Source of the DNA: Paenibacillus bouchesdurhonensis
GTDB lineage: Bacteria > Bacillota > Bacilli > Paenibacillales > Paenibacillaceae
DNA: 64,000 nucleotides
Reading direction: 5' to 3'
Assembly (NCBI RefSeq): GCF_900155685.1
Contig: NZ_LT732548.1
Coordinates: 2,566,518 to 2,630,517 of the forward strand
Positions 35,109-43,605 of this stretch are shown one piece after another. The notes beneath the pieces are model-generated. The model was given only the letters and a program-made list of their open reading frames with translations, made no database searches and had not been told where the DNA came from. Every line of letters begins with the position of its first letter. Positions within the stretch are counted from its first letter, which is position 1. A program made the position numbers and the translations under genes.

Positions 35109-36076
35109 AACTGTTTTTAAGGGAACAGCGGCCTGTCATCATAATCTATTTCGTGCAATTGATTGTAGTGACCTTTGTATATTGGCTGGACGGTTATCGA
35201 AATGCCGCGGTCAGCTTGTATGCCATGCTGCTGAGCAGCTGTCTGCTGGCGGGATATCTCGCATTCCGCTACTTAACCCATCGCAGCTTCTATCGGAGGA
35301 TGGAGCAGCCTGCTGCATCGATTGGCGATTTTACCGATATAAAACCTGTATCCCCTTTGGCAGAAGGATTGCATCGTCTATTGAAATCGCAATATCGCCA
35401 TTATTTGTCTGAACTGAATGAGCAGACAGAGAAAGTCGAGAGTCATATTCATTTTATCAACCAGTGGGTACACCAAATGAAGACGCCGATTTCTGTCATT
35501 CATTTGATGATCCAGCAGGAGAGCGATCCGCGCTCAATGGCGATAGCTGATGAATTGGACAGACTTAGAAAAGGACTGGATATGGTGTTGTACACCGCTC
35601 GCCTTGATCTTTTCGAGCATGATATTTACGTCGAGACGCTTGAGCTTGAGACGGTGATACGCAGGGTGGCATCCGCGCAGAAACGCCTGTTCATTCGCGG
35701 TAAGGTCTTCCCCGTCATTCGCATGGAGCGGCAGTTGTCCGTTGTCTCTGATGAGAAATGGTTGGACTTTGTATTGACCCAGCTGATCACGAATGCCGTC
35801 CGTTATACGACGAAGGAGAACGGCAAGCTGTTTTTTCGAGCTGATCAAGACGCTGGACGAATCTACCTAGAAATAGAGGATGAAGGTATAGGCATTCCCG
35901 ACAGTGATCTGCCGCGCGTATTCGATGCTTATTTTACGGGAGAGAACGGCAGGAAATTTCAAGAATCCACGGGGATGGGCATGTACCTCGTCAAAGAAAT
36001 ATGTCATAAGCTTGGACATGAAATAGAACTTGAATCGACCGAGGGAAAAGGAACGGTCGTACGGATTTTATTCTAG
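35105..36076 (+). CDS. Intramembrane-sensing histidine kinase (BceS-like)
   Basis: The 323-aa kinase has two N-terminal membrane helices (about residues 10-55) with almost no external loop, the hallmark of BceS-type kinases that sense through their ABC transporter. The phosphoacceptor histidine is in INQWVHQMKTPISVIHL (about 125). N, G1 and G2 boxes are TQLITNAVRYTT, DEGIGIPDSDL and TGMGMYLVKEI. It starts with ATGA overlap to the regulator. Confidence 0.9.
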   Translation: MKLFLREQRPVIIIYFVQLIVVTFVYWLDGYRNAAVSLYAMLLSSCLLAGYLAFRYLTHRSFYRRMEQPAASIGDFTDIKPVSPLAEGLHRLLKSQYRHYLSELNEQTEKVESHIHFINQWVHQMKTPISVIHLMIQQESDPRSMAIADELDRLRKGLDMVLYTARLDLFEHDIYVETLELETVIRRVASAQKRLFIRGKVFPVIRMERQLSVVSDEKWLDFVLTQLITNAVRYTTKENGKLFFRADQDAGRIYLEIEDEGIGIPDSDLPRVFDAYFTGENGRKFQESTGMGMYLVKEICHKLGHEIELESTEGKGTVVRILF

Positions 36077-36099
36077 TTTCATGTGCCATAAACAGCAAG

Positions 36100-36126
36100 C
36101 TTACAGAGTTGTAAGGGAAGTGTAAG
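36100..36126 (+). promoter_or_regulatory. BceR-type operator upstream of the ABC transporter
   Basis: CTTACA-GAGT-TGTAAG (36100-36115) is a perfect inverted repeat matching the BceR consensus TnACA-N4-TGTAA as I know it. A further half-site, GTGTAAG, follows at 36120-36126. A TATACT -10 box lies at 36160-36165 with no good -35, as expected for an activated promoter. Confidence 0.68.
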
Positions 36127-36207
36127 GTAACGATGTGGCTTTCAAATGCTAAAGAATCGTATACTGTTAGCATCCCTACACCCCTATCAGACAGGAGATA
36201 TGGACAT

Positions 36208-36978
36208 ATGCCGGTGCTAGAGGTAAGTGCATTATCCAAAATTTATGAAGGAAAAATATCGACCAGAGCGCTCCAGGGCGTCTCCTTTCAGATGGAACGC
36301 GGGGAGTTCGTCGGTGTAATGGGACCATCCGGCAGCGGCAAGACGACATTGCTGAATGTGATTGCCACGATTGATGAACCGACCTCGGGAAAAGTGATGA
36401 TCGAGGGACGGGAACCCCATCGGATGAGCGATGATGAAGCTGCATTGTTCCGCCGCCGGGAGCTGGGCTTTATTTTTCAACAATACAATCTGCTGGATAC
36501 TCTGACGATCGAGGAGAACATCGTGCTCCCCTTAACGTTGGACGGCACGCCTGTGCGAGAAATGGAGAGCAGAGCCGCTGCGATCGCGCAGAGGTTAGAG
36601 ATCAGCGAATTGCTGGATAAGTATACGTACGAGGTATCGGGCGGAGAGATGCAGAAGACAGCCATTGCCCGCGCGATGATTCATCGGCCATCGTTAATCC
36701 TTGCTGATGAGCCGACAGGGAATTTGGACTCCAAATCTTCCCGAGAAGTGATGAAGGCTTTCTCCTCCATGAACCAAGAGGAGCAGGCGACGATTTTTAT
36801 GGTTACGCACGATGCTGTAGCGGCCAGCTACTGCCATCGGGTCATTTTCATTAAGGATGGAAAATTTTATAACGAGATTTATCGGGGCAGCAATCGGCAG
36901 ATTTTTTTTCAGAAAATCATTGACATGCTATCGCTGCTCGGAGGGGATACACATGACCTTTCGACAATTCGCCTTTAA
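36208..36978 (+). CDS. ABC transporter ATP-binding protein (BceA-like)
   Basis: The 256-aa ATPase has Walker A GPSGSGKTT (about residue 41), the Q-loop FIFQQYNLLD, the signature VSGGEMQK and Walker B LILADEPTGNLD. It is of the MacB/LolD-like group used by Bce transporters. ATG 36208 follows ACAGGAGA; the frame is open further upstream, across the promoter. The stop lies 26 bases inside the permease gene. It powers the permease that frees lipid-carrier targets from peptide antibiotics. Confidence 0.92.
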   Translation: MPVLEVSALSKIYEGKISTRALQGVSFQMERGEFVGVMGPSGSGKTTLLNVIATIDEPTSGKVMIEGREPHRMSDDEAALFRRRELGFIFQQYNLLDTLTIEENIVLPLTLDGTPVREMESRAAAIAQRLEISELLDKYTYEVSGGEMQKTAIARAMIHRPSLILADEPTGNLDSKSSREVMKAFSSMNQEEQATIFMVTHDAVAASYCHRVIFIKDGKFYNEIYRGSNRQIFFQKIIDMLSLLGGDTHDLSTIRL

Positions 36979-38905
36979 CCATGTGCTGCGCAACAAACGA
37001 ACTTATGCCGCTTACTATTTGAGCAGTTCGTTTTCTGTAATGATATTTTTCCTGTGCGCCTTGTTTTTATTTCATCCCGGCATTCAGGAGAACATGATTT
37101 ACGATCAGGCGGTTGAGGCGCTGCAGGTCGCGGAAGGCACGGTTTATTTTTTTTCGTTTTTTTTCGTGATCTACTCAGTGGGCTCGTTTTTGCAATCACG
37201 GAAGAGAGAGCTGGGGATTTTACGGCTTCACGGCATGACTAGAAAGCAGCTTAATCGGATGCTGTTCCTGGAGAATATGGCTATTGGCGGTGCGTCCATG
37301 GTAACCGGGCTCGTTGCCGGATTAATCACGGCTAAATTGTTCCTAATGGCTGGGGCGAATATGCTGGGTATTGATCACCTGAAATTCCATATTTCATGGA
37401 TTGCCGTGCTGTTGACGCTGGCCGCGTTTGCTGTGTTGTTTCTGCTCATCTCGATCTGTACTTCAGGATTGATTGGTAATAATAAGCTCATTGAACTATT
37501 CCAGTCCGGCCAACGATCAGCCAAACTACCAAGGAAGTCGCTGGTGTTGTCGAGCTTGGCCATCGGCCTTTTGCTGCTCAGCTATTACTTGGCAGCAACC
37601 TCGACTGCGGCAACCGTTGTTATGCGCATGGTGCCTGTTACTTTAATGACGGTCATTGGGACATACCTTTTGTATACGTATTTCAGCGTTTATCTCGTGG
37701 AGACCGTGAGGAGCCGGCGCAAGCTGTTTTGGCGGAGGACGAATATCGTAACGGTGTCCGCGCTGGCTCATCGGATGAAGAAGAATGCGCAGATGCTGTT
37801 TCTCGTCACGATTATTTCAACCGTTACGTTTTGTGCGATTGGGGTATTCGCTTCGATTCATCGATTGTCTTACGAGTTCAAGCAGGATTATCTTGCGGCG
37901 GTCGGCTATGTATCGAAGGCAAACAATTCGGCCGAGAGAGTTCATTTGCAAGAGATTACAGCCGAGCTGACAGCTCGCGGATTATCATATGAACAGGTCA
38001 GTCTGCCGATAAAAATCGTTGATGTATTAGAAGGGGCGAACGGAAAGAGGAAGCTCCAGCGCATGCCGCTGATCGCTTATTCGGATTACGAGCGTTTGAT
38101 CACTGCAGCGGGGATTCCAATCGAAGATAAGCCGTTGTCAGGTCAGAGGGCGCTTATTATGCTGGGATCGCAGCGCGAAAGACCTTTGCTGAAGGAACGG
38201 CAGCTTGCCTCTTATACAATACCGGGTACAGAGCTTGGCCTCGCGGAAACAGGAATTACGAGTCATGTGCCGATCCCGGAATATTTAATCCTGGAGCTTG
38301 GTGGCAGCATGGGGGGGAAATTCAGCGGTCTCGTCGTTAGCGATGAATGGATGAAACAGCTCCCGGCTGACGTGCAAGAGGATCGATATTATGGGTATTA
38401 TTTGGATAGTCTTGAGCAGAGTGAAGGAATCGGCAGCGCTTTGACCCAAAATGGCAAGGTGACCTATGAAGCGGAAGAGCCTTATGCGATGACGGTAAGC
38501 GGAACGTTGTTTGCCGTTCAGACCAGCATTTACAGCACGATGCTGTTTATTGCGCTGCTGGTTGGTACCGTGTTTTTCATCGCGGCGGGAAGCTTCTTAT
38601 ATTTCAGGCTGTACGCGGATTTGGAGTATGACCGCAGGCAGTATGCGACCATGTCCAAGATTGGCGTGACGCGGAAGGAAATCAATACGATGGTTACCCG
38701 GCAGATCAGCCTGCTCTTCTTTGTGCCCATCGGATTGGCGATGATTCACAGCCTATTTGCCTTTGTCGCTCTGCAAAGCTATTTTAATTTCTCCATTGCG
38801 GTGGAGGCTGGTTTTATTCTTGTCAGCTTTTTTATTGTGCAGGTCGTGTACTTTTCTTTCATTCGCAGAAGGTATTTGCGGAACGTAAGAAAAGCTATTT
38901 TATGA
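36953..38905 (+). CDS. ABC transporter permease (BceB-like, FtsX family)
   Basis: The 650-aa protein has the ten-helix BceB layout. One helix and then FtsX-type helices (FLQSRKRELGILRLHGMTRKQ after helix 2) come first. A large extracytoplasmic domain of about 200 residues lies between about residues 315 and 520, and three final helices follow (MSKIGVTRKEI between them). The large domain binds peptide antibiotics or their lipid targets. CGGAGGGG at 36940-36946 sets the ATG at 36953. Confidence 0.9.
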   Translation: MTFRQFAFNHVLRNKRTYAAYYLSSSFSVMIFFLCALFLFHPGIQENMIYDQAVEALQVAEGTVYFFSFFFVIYSVGSFLQSRKRELGILRLHGMTRKQLNRMLFLENMAIGGASMVTGLVAGLITAKLFLMAGANMLGIDHLKFHISWIAVLLTLAAFAVLFLLISICTSGLIGNNKLIELFQSGQRSAKLPRKSLVLSSLAIGLLLLSYYLAATSTAATVVMRMVPVTLMTVIGTYLLYTYFSVYLVETVRSRRKLFWRRTNIVTVSALAHRMKKNAQMLFLVTIISTVTFCAIGVFASIHRLSYEFKQDYLAAVGYVSKANNSAERVHLQEITAELTARGLSYEQVSLPIKIVDVLEGANGKRKLQRMPLIAYSDYERLITAAGIPIEDKPLSGQRALIMLGSQRERPLLKERQLASYTIPGTELGLAETGITSHVPIPEYLILELGGSMGGKFSGLVVSDEWMKQLPADVQEDRYYGYYLDSLEQSEGIGSALTQNGKVTYEAEEPYAMTVSGTLFAVQTSIYSTMLFIALLVGTVFFIAAGSFLYFRLYADLEYDRRQYATMSKIGVTRKEINTMVTRQISLLFFVPIGLAMIHSLFAFVALQSYFNFSIAVEAGFILVSFFIVQVVYFSFIRRRYLRNVRKAIL

Positions 38906-38924
38906 AAACCACGTGGAGGTATAT

Positions 38925-39536
38925 ATGGAGAACTGGATTGCAGAGTTTATGGAGCAGTTCGGGTACATAGGCATATTTCTGCTCATCGCGCTAGAAAATG
39001 TGTTTCCGCCTATTCCTTCAGAGGTCATCCTGACGTTCGGCGGCTTTATGACGACTTATACGAATATGACGGTAGTCGGCGTCATTATTGCCGCAACACT
39101 AGGCTCAGTGCTGGGTGCCGTTATATTGTACGGGGCAGGCTACATTCTCAATGTGGATCGCTTGGAAGCGATCATTGACAAGTGGGGCAAATATCTTCGG
39201 CTCAAGAAGGAGGATATTCGCAAAGCGGATGCTTGGTTTGATAAATACGGCTATTGGACCGTTCTGTTCTGCCGCATGATTCCGCTGATTCGCAGCCTGA
39301 TCTCGATTCCCGCCGGCATGGCCAAGATGAAATTCGGTCTGTTCCTGCTCTTTACTACGATCGGTACGCTGATATGGAATATTATTTTGGTTTCTGTAGG
39401 TGCGGCAGTGGGTGGCTCCTGGGAGAAGATCGTTGAGTTCATGGATGTGTATTCGAATATAGCTTATGCTGTTATCGGAGCAGGCATTGTCATTTTCCTG
39501 ATATGGTTCATCCGCAGGTGGAAGAAGGCTTCTTGA
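38925..39536 (+). CDS. DedA family membrane protein
   Basis: The 203-aa protein shows the DedA signature: ENVFPPIPSEVILTFGGF near residue 25, GAVILYGAGYILN, WFDKYGYWTVLFCRMIPLIRSLISIPAGMA split over two conserved blocks, and a C-terminal pair of helices. Several DedA proteins move undecaprenyl phosphate across the membrane. The gene starts 19 nt after the BceB stop (GTGGAGGT then ATG 38925) and may share its transcript. Confidence 0.9.
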   Translation: MENWIAEFMEQFGYIGIFLLIALENVFPPIPSEVILTFGGFMTTYTNMTVVGVIIAATLGSVLGAVILYGAGYILNVDRLEAIIDKWGKYLRLKKEDIRKADAWFDKYGYWTVLFCRMIPLIRSLISIPAGMAKMKFGLFLLFTTIGTLIWNIILVSVGAAVGGSWEKIVEFMDVYSNIAYAVIGAGIVIFLIWFIRRWKKAS

Positions 39537-39661
39537 AAATTGGGGCAAAACCATCTATTCTATTAGAAGAGTTTTTTATGCTGGCTTGCTAATATTAGTT
39601 TGATGAATGCGCACGCATTTGGCATTCCTCCAGCACATCGGAGAAGAGGGGAAGTAGAAGC

Positions 39662-40498
39662 ATGCTATTTTTGGATATTATTAAAGCGATTATTCTAGGT
39701 TTAGTAGAAGGGGTTACCGAATTTGCGCCCGTTTCCTCGACAGGACATATGATTATCGTTGACGATATGTGGCTTAACACCGAGCAGATCTTGTCCTCCA
39801 AATATGCGGCGAATACTTTCAAGGTCGTAATCCAGCTCGGTTCTATACTGGCCGTTTTGGTTGTATTCAAGGATCGGATCCTTAATTTGCTTGGGCTGTC
39901 GCGGTTCAGCAAGCAAGTAGTCAGCGCAGGGGAGCCGCGACTGAAGCTTGGGCAGGTCATCGTAGGCTTGATTCCGGCCGGGATTCTCGGCGTGCTGTTC
40001 GAGGACTATATCGATGAATATTTATTCTCGACATCTACAGTGCTGATCGGCCTTGTACTGGGGGCGATACTGATGATCGCTGCTGATAAATTCGGACCTA
40101 AGCAGCCGAAGATTCAATCAGTGGATCAAATGACCTACGGACATGCCCTGGTAGTAGGCTTGATCCAATGTTTATCGATTTGGCCGGGATTCTCTCGTTC
40201 AGGGTCCACGATTTCCGGAGGGGTGCTCGCCGGTATGAGCCACCGTGCAGCGGCGGACTTCACGTTCATCATGGCGGTGCCGATCATGTGCGGAGCCAGT
40301 GCAATCTCGCTCTACAAAAACTGGGAATACATGACGCTGGATGCTCTTCCGTTCTTCATCGCCGGATTTATTAGTGCCTTCGTATTCGCTTTGCTGTCGA
40401 TCCGTTTTTTCTTGAAGCTGATCAACCGCATCAAGCTGATGCCATTTGCGATTTACCGCATCTTGTTAGCAATTGTAATTTGGGTTGTGTTCTTCTAA
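39662..40498 (+). CDS. uppP: Undecaprenyl-diphosphatase UppP/BacA
   Basis: The 278-aa, roughly eight-helix enzyme removes a phosphate from undecaprenyl pyrophosphate so that the lipid carrier can be reused in wall synthesis, and its level affects bacitracin resistance. The catalytic blocks are GLVEGVTEFAPVSSTGH (about residues 12-28) and GFSRSGSTISGG (about 176-187). GAGGGGAAG precedes the ATG. It follows the Bce-DedA genes after a 125-nt gap and ends at a terminator. Confidence 0.95.
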   Translation: MLFLDIIKAIILGLVEGVTEFAPVSSTGHMIIVDDMWLNTEQILSSKYAANTFKVVIQLGSILAVLVVFKDRILNLLGLSRFSKQVVSAGEPRLKLGQVIVGLIPAGILGVLFEDYIDEYLFSTSTVLIGLVLGAILMIAADKFGPKQPKIQSVDQMTYGHALVVGLIQCLSIWPGFSRSGSTISGGVLAGMSHRAAADFTFIMAVPIMCGASAISLYKNWEYMTLDALPFFIAGFISAFVFALLSIRFFLKLINRIKLMPFAIYRILLAIVIWVVFF

Positions 40499-40531
40499 TT
40501 GGTGGATTGTATTTTTCTAAATGGAAGATTA

Positions 40532-40567
40532 GGAGGGGGAGCTATGGAGCTGTCCCTCTTTTTTTGC
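40532..40567 (+). terminator. Intrinsic terminator after uppP
   Basis: GAGGG-GG-AGCT pairs with AGCT-GT-CCCTC around a short loop, followed by TTTTTTTGC. Confidence 0.82.
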
Positions 40568-40607
40568 TTTTTTTGTGCTACTAAATTAAATTGTTCTCGG
40601 CTGAATG

Positions 40608-40811
40608 ATGGATTTATTGCTATCTGCACACTAACTGTGTTTGTTGTACTTAAAAATCCACTCTATCGCCGGTAGTAAAATTAACTGGATTCTATGTAAC
40701 TAGAATGAGGATTAAGGGGATATATCGGCGGGAAGCTATGTTTAGATACACAAAATCCATTTGTTTCGTGAAATCCACTTAATAAATGAGAAGTAGATGC
40801 AATAAATCCAT
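40608..40811. repeat. AT-rich MITE-like element with 13-bp inverted ends
   Basis: The intergenic stretch 40570-40940 has no convincing gene. Within it ATGGATTTATTGC (40608-40620) and GCAATAAATCCAT (40799-40811) are perfect inverted repeats that bound a 204-bp AT-rich segment. The word AAATCCA also recurs inside (40655, 40753 and 40771). It may be a degenerate non-autonomous element or a genome-wide intergenic repeat. Confidence 0.4.
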
Positions 40812-40942
40812 TTAGATCTGTCTGAAATAGTAACTCTATTAAGGGGGAATGCCAGGCGAAGTATGTTCATGTTCCAGAGTAGCAGCCCCAATTGAGTCAT
40901 TGGCTTGCTGCTTCAGCGCTTTGCTGTCGTGTGCCGCGAACA

Positions 40943-40990
40943 TTAAAAAGCAATCCCACGCACAGCAACGAAAGCTGCGCATGGGAATAT
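40943..40990 (-). terminator. Terminator of the minus-strand proBAC-mtnWXB transcript
   Basis: On the minus strand a long imperfect stem (40953-40966 with 40974-40988, 7-nt loop) is followed by GCTTTTTAATG. It lies 80 nt after the mtnB stop. Confidence 0.8.
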
Positions 40991-41069
40991 GGAATTGCTT
41001 GTTTGCTATGATCATTCTATCAGGAATGCAAGTAGTTGGAATGACAAGTCTTCCCTATGATGACAAAAT

Positions 41070-41711
41070 TTATTTTAATGCCAACCTGCGATATTCCACT
41101 TCAAAAATAAATTCAAACGCCTCTAAATGCCGCTTAGCTTCGAAAGCATTTTTGCCCCATACGTAGATGCCATGATTGCGCAGCAATATGCCTGGAATTT
41201 CCGAGTTCAAAGCGCCAGGTACAAGCTTGACGATCGAAGGGATGTCAGCATAATTCGGCAGCACCGGAATTTCAATCGCTGCGTTTTCCTCCCAGATGCC
41301 AAGTCCTTTGATCAGCTCGATGCCCTGTACCGGAACAAGCCCCTGATCGCCGTATAGCTCGCTCAGCACATTATTGAATACGGTGTGTACGTGAAAAATG
41401 GCACCACAGCCGGTCATGCGATATATTTTGGCATGGATCAGCGTCTCGGCACTCGGCTTAAGCTTTGTCGTTTCACAAGGCTCGCCGGCTGCATCCACGA
41501 ATAGGAAATCCTCCGGTGTATGGATGGATTTATCTTTGCCGCTGGACGTGACCGCGAAATGGAATGCATCGGGTGAGTAATCTCCAACGCGGATGGAGAG
41601 ATTGCCGCTTGTTCCGGGGAACCAGCCCCGTGCGGCAAATTGCTCTTTGACCTTCCGCAGCTCGTCCAGCGCGGATTGCTTCTCTTCTAAAGAAATGGCT
41701 GTAAAACTCAT
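41070..41711 (-). CDS. mtnB: Methylthioribulose-1-phosphate dehydratase
   Basis: The 213-aa protein is a class II aldolase/adducin-fold dehydratase of the methionine salvage pathway. Metal ligands are in IFHVHTVFNNV and RNHGIYVWG, and the N-terminal ARGWFPGTSGNLSIR block is typical of MtnB. It makes 2,3-diketo-5-methylthiopentyl-1-phosphate, the substrate of MtnW. It is the last gene of the minus-strand operon, nine bases after mtnX. No mtnD dioxygenase follows before the terminator. Confidence 0.92.
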   Translation of the reverse strand: MSFTAISLEEKQSALDELRKVKEQFAARGWFPGTSGNLSIRVGDYSPDAFHFAVTSSGKDKSIHTPEDFLFVDAAGEPCETTKLKPSAETLIHAKIYRMTGCGAIFHVHTVFNNVLSELYGDQGLVPVQGIELIKGLGIWEENAAIEIPVLPNYADIPSIVKLVPGALNSEIPGILLRNHGIYVWGKNAFEAKRHLEAFEFIFEVEYRRLALK

Positions 41712-41719
41712 CTTTTTTA

Positions 41720-42388
41720 TTATTCTCCTTCACGTTGGATAAGATCGTCTCGGATATCATAAAACGTTTCGAACGGCGTATGATTTACCCCGAGCTCCTG
41801 ACATTTCTCGGTCAAGCGTGCCCGGGAGTAGACACGATCCGCCAGCTTGGCGCCTTCAAAGTCCGTCAGGCTGTCCCCGATCAGGATGCGTTCATAGCGG
41901 CTTGTTGGGAATTGTCTCATGACAGTCGTTTTGCACATGCCGCAGTCATTGCTGCAATGCTCATCACAGGGAGTAGGCCATGTAATTGTTATTCCGTCGG
42001 TGCTAAAGTCTGCACCGTTACAGTAGATATGCTCCCTTGGTATATTGAATGGCGACAGCAGCGGATGCACAAAGAAGTCAATGCCGCCGCTAGTGACGTA
42101 AAACGGGATGTCCCGGTCACGCAAATAGCCTAGAAAGTCTTCGAATCCGGCCCGAATTCCGGCTTGTCCAAGCACAAAATCCGTAACCTCCTGCTTCATG
42201 GAGGAGGGGAGCAGGGAGAACATCTGCCCGACTCCCTCACGGATGGAGATGCCATGGGACAATATCTGCTCCATGATCGGTTCATAGCCTTCAGGCTTAA
42301 AATGCTTCATAATCGCTACAATATTATCACTCAATGTAATCGTCCCGTCGAAATCGCAGAAGATGACGGGCTGCTTGCGGCTGTTCAT
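41720..42388 (-). CDS. mtnX: 2-hydroxy-3-keto-5-methylthiopentenyl-1-phosphate phosphatase
   Basis: The 222-aa HAD-type phosphatase has the nucleophile motif FCDFDGTIT (about residue 10), VTSGGIDFF (motif II) and LIGDSLTDFEGAKLAD (motif IV). It dephosphorylates the product of MtnW. The ATG at 42388 overlaps the mtnW stop by four bases and has GGGGAGG upstream; an in-frame GTG 15 bases earlier overlaps that site. Order W-X-B matches Bacillus. Confidence 0.92.
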   Translation of the reverse strand: MNSRKQPVIFCDFDGTITLSDNIVAIMKHFKPEGYEPIMEQILSHGISIREGVGQMFSLLPSSMKQEVTDFVLGQAGIRAGFEDFLGYLRDRDIPFYVTSGGIDFFVHPLLSPFNIPREHIYCNGADFSTDGITITWPTPCDEHCSNDCGMCKTTVMRQFPTSRYERILIGDSLTDFEGAKLADRVYSRARLTEKCQELGVNHTPFETFYDIRDDLIQREGE

Positions 42389-43605
42389 TTTCGTCCTCCC
42401 CAAATTCCGAGTGCGGCCTTCAATTCCGTTAGGCTCTCCGCAGCCTGCTCCAGCGGCACGCCGTTCAATGAAGCGTCGATTGCTTGCAGGAAGGCCCGGC
42501 CGCCGCTGCTGGCTCCCTCTGGATGACCGTGGATGCCGCCCCCGGCATTTACGACGACGTCGGTGCCGAAATCGCTGATGATTTGCGGAACGAGTCCGGG
42601 ATGGATGCCTGCGGAAGGAACCGGGAAGCTGCTGCGGATCGCAAGCTCTGAAGTTACCAGTTCACGCTGGATGGCCAGATTCTCTTCCCGCGGCATGACG
42701 ACCGAGCCATAAGGAGACGGGAAGAGCACGAGGTCAGCCCCGGCGACGCGCATGAGCTTTCCAAGCAGCAGCGACGCGCTAATGCCGTAATGCGGAGAAG
42801 GGTACAGCGCTCCGGCAAGAGACGGATGCGCGGCAATCGGCACAGAAATATCCGGATCGCTGCTTAGCTCCTGCAGGACGTCAAACCCGTACGGCAGCAC
42901 GTTGAACAGAAGGGCGGACGCGCCGGCATCGACGGCCCGTAGCGCCTGCTCCTTCAGAGAAGATGTGCGTCCGGTCAGGTTGACCGCATAGAGTAGTTCC
43001 TTGCCTGTAATTTGTTTGGCTTCTTCTGCGGCTTCGCGGCAGACGCGTACGCGCTGCTCGATCGGAGTGAGCGGATTTTCGAACAGAATCTCATCGTCCT
43101 TGATGAGATCGACGCCGCCCAAGGCCTGAGCCATGAACTGCTCGCGCAGTCCGTCCAGATCGTAACCGATGACGGACTTGAAAATGCTCATCAGCAGCGG
43201 GCGATGTGGTACGCCAAGCAGTTCGCGAACTCCTTGGATACCGAATTTCGGCCCGAAATAGGCGCTCATAAAGGTATCGGACAACTGTAGATCGAGCAGC
43301 TTGACTTTGCCGTCCATGGAGATCTTGCCGAAAACAGTAATAAGCAGGGCAGGGATGTCGGAAGTGAAGTTGATGTCCGGGTAGGAAATAGATACATCCG
43401 CATAACGCTCGCCCGGGGCACCGTTTTGAGAGTCATGCACTTCGATATTCTCGACGCGTCCCAAGTGCGCACGCATCTCGTCCTGCTTGATCTGCGGCAG
43501 CTCCGTCCAGGTGCCGACGGTCATGCCGACCGCGATGGATTTGGCTTTTTTGTGGAAATCTGTTTTATCGTCGTAAATACGGTATGTGGCCGTACAGTAG
43601 CTCAT
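42385..43605 (-). CDS. mtnW: 2,3-diketo-5-methylthiopentyl-1-phosphate enolase (RuBisCO-like)
   Basis: The 406-aa protein is a RuBisCO-like enolase. The metal- and substrate-binding block is GGVDLIKDDEILFENPLTPI (about residues 170-189), and HPSLAGALYPSPHYGIS and NAGGGIHGHPEG follow in the barrel. It enolises the diketo phosphate in methionine salvage. Its ATG overlaps the proC stop by four bases, so it is translationally coupled to a proline-synthesis gene. Confidence 0.94.
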   Translation of the reverse strand: MSYCTATYRIYDDKTDFHKKAKSIAVGMTVGTWTELPQIKQDEMRAHLGRVENIEVHDSQNGAPGERYADVSISYPDINFTSDIPALLITVFGKISMDGKVKLLDLQLSDTFMSAYFGPKFGIQGVRELLGVPHRPLLMSIFKSVIGYDLDGLREQFMAQALGGVDLIKDDEILFENPLTPIEQRVRVCREAAEEAKQITGKELLYAVNLTGRTSSLKEQALRAVDAGASALLFNVLPYGFDVLQELSSDPDISVPIAAHPSLAGALYPSPHYGISASLLLGKLMRVAGADLVLFPSPYGSVVMPREENLAIQRELVTSELAIRSSFPVPSAGIHPGLVPQIISDFGTDVVVNAGGGIHGHPEGASSGGRAFLQAIDASLNGVPLEQAAESLTELKAALGIWGGRK

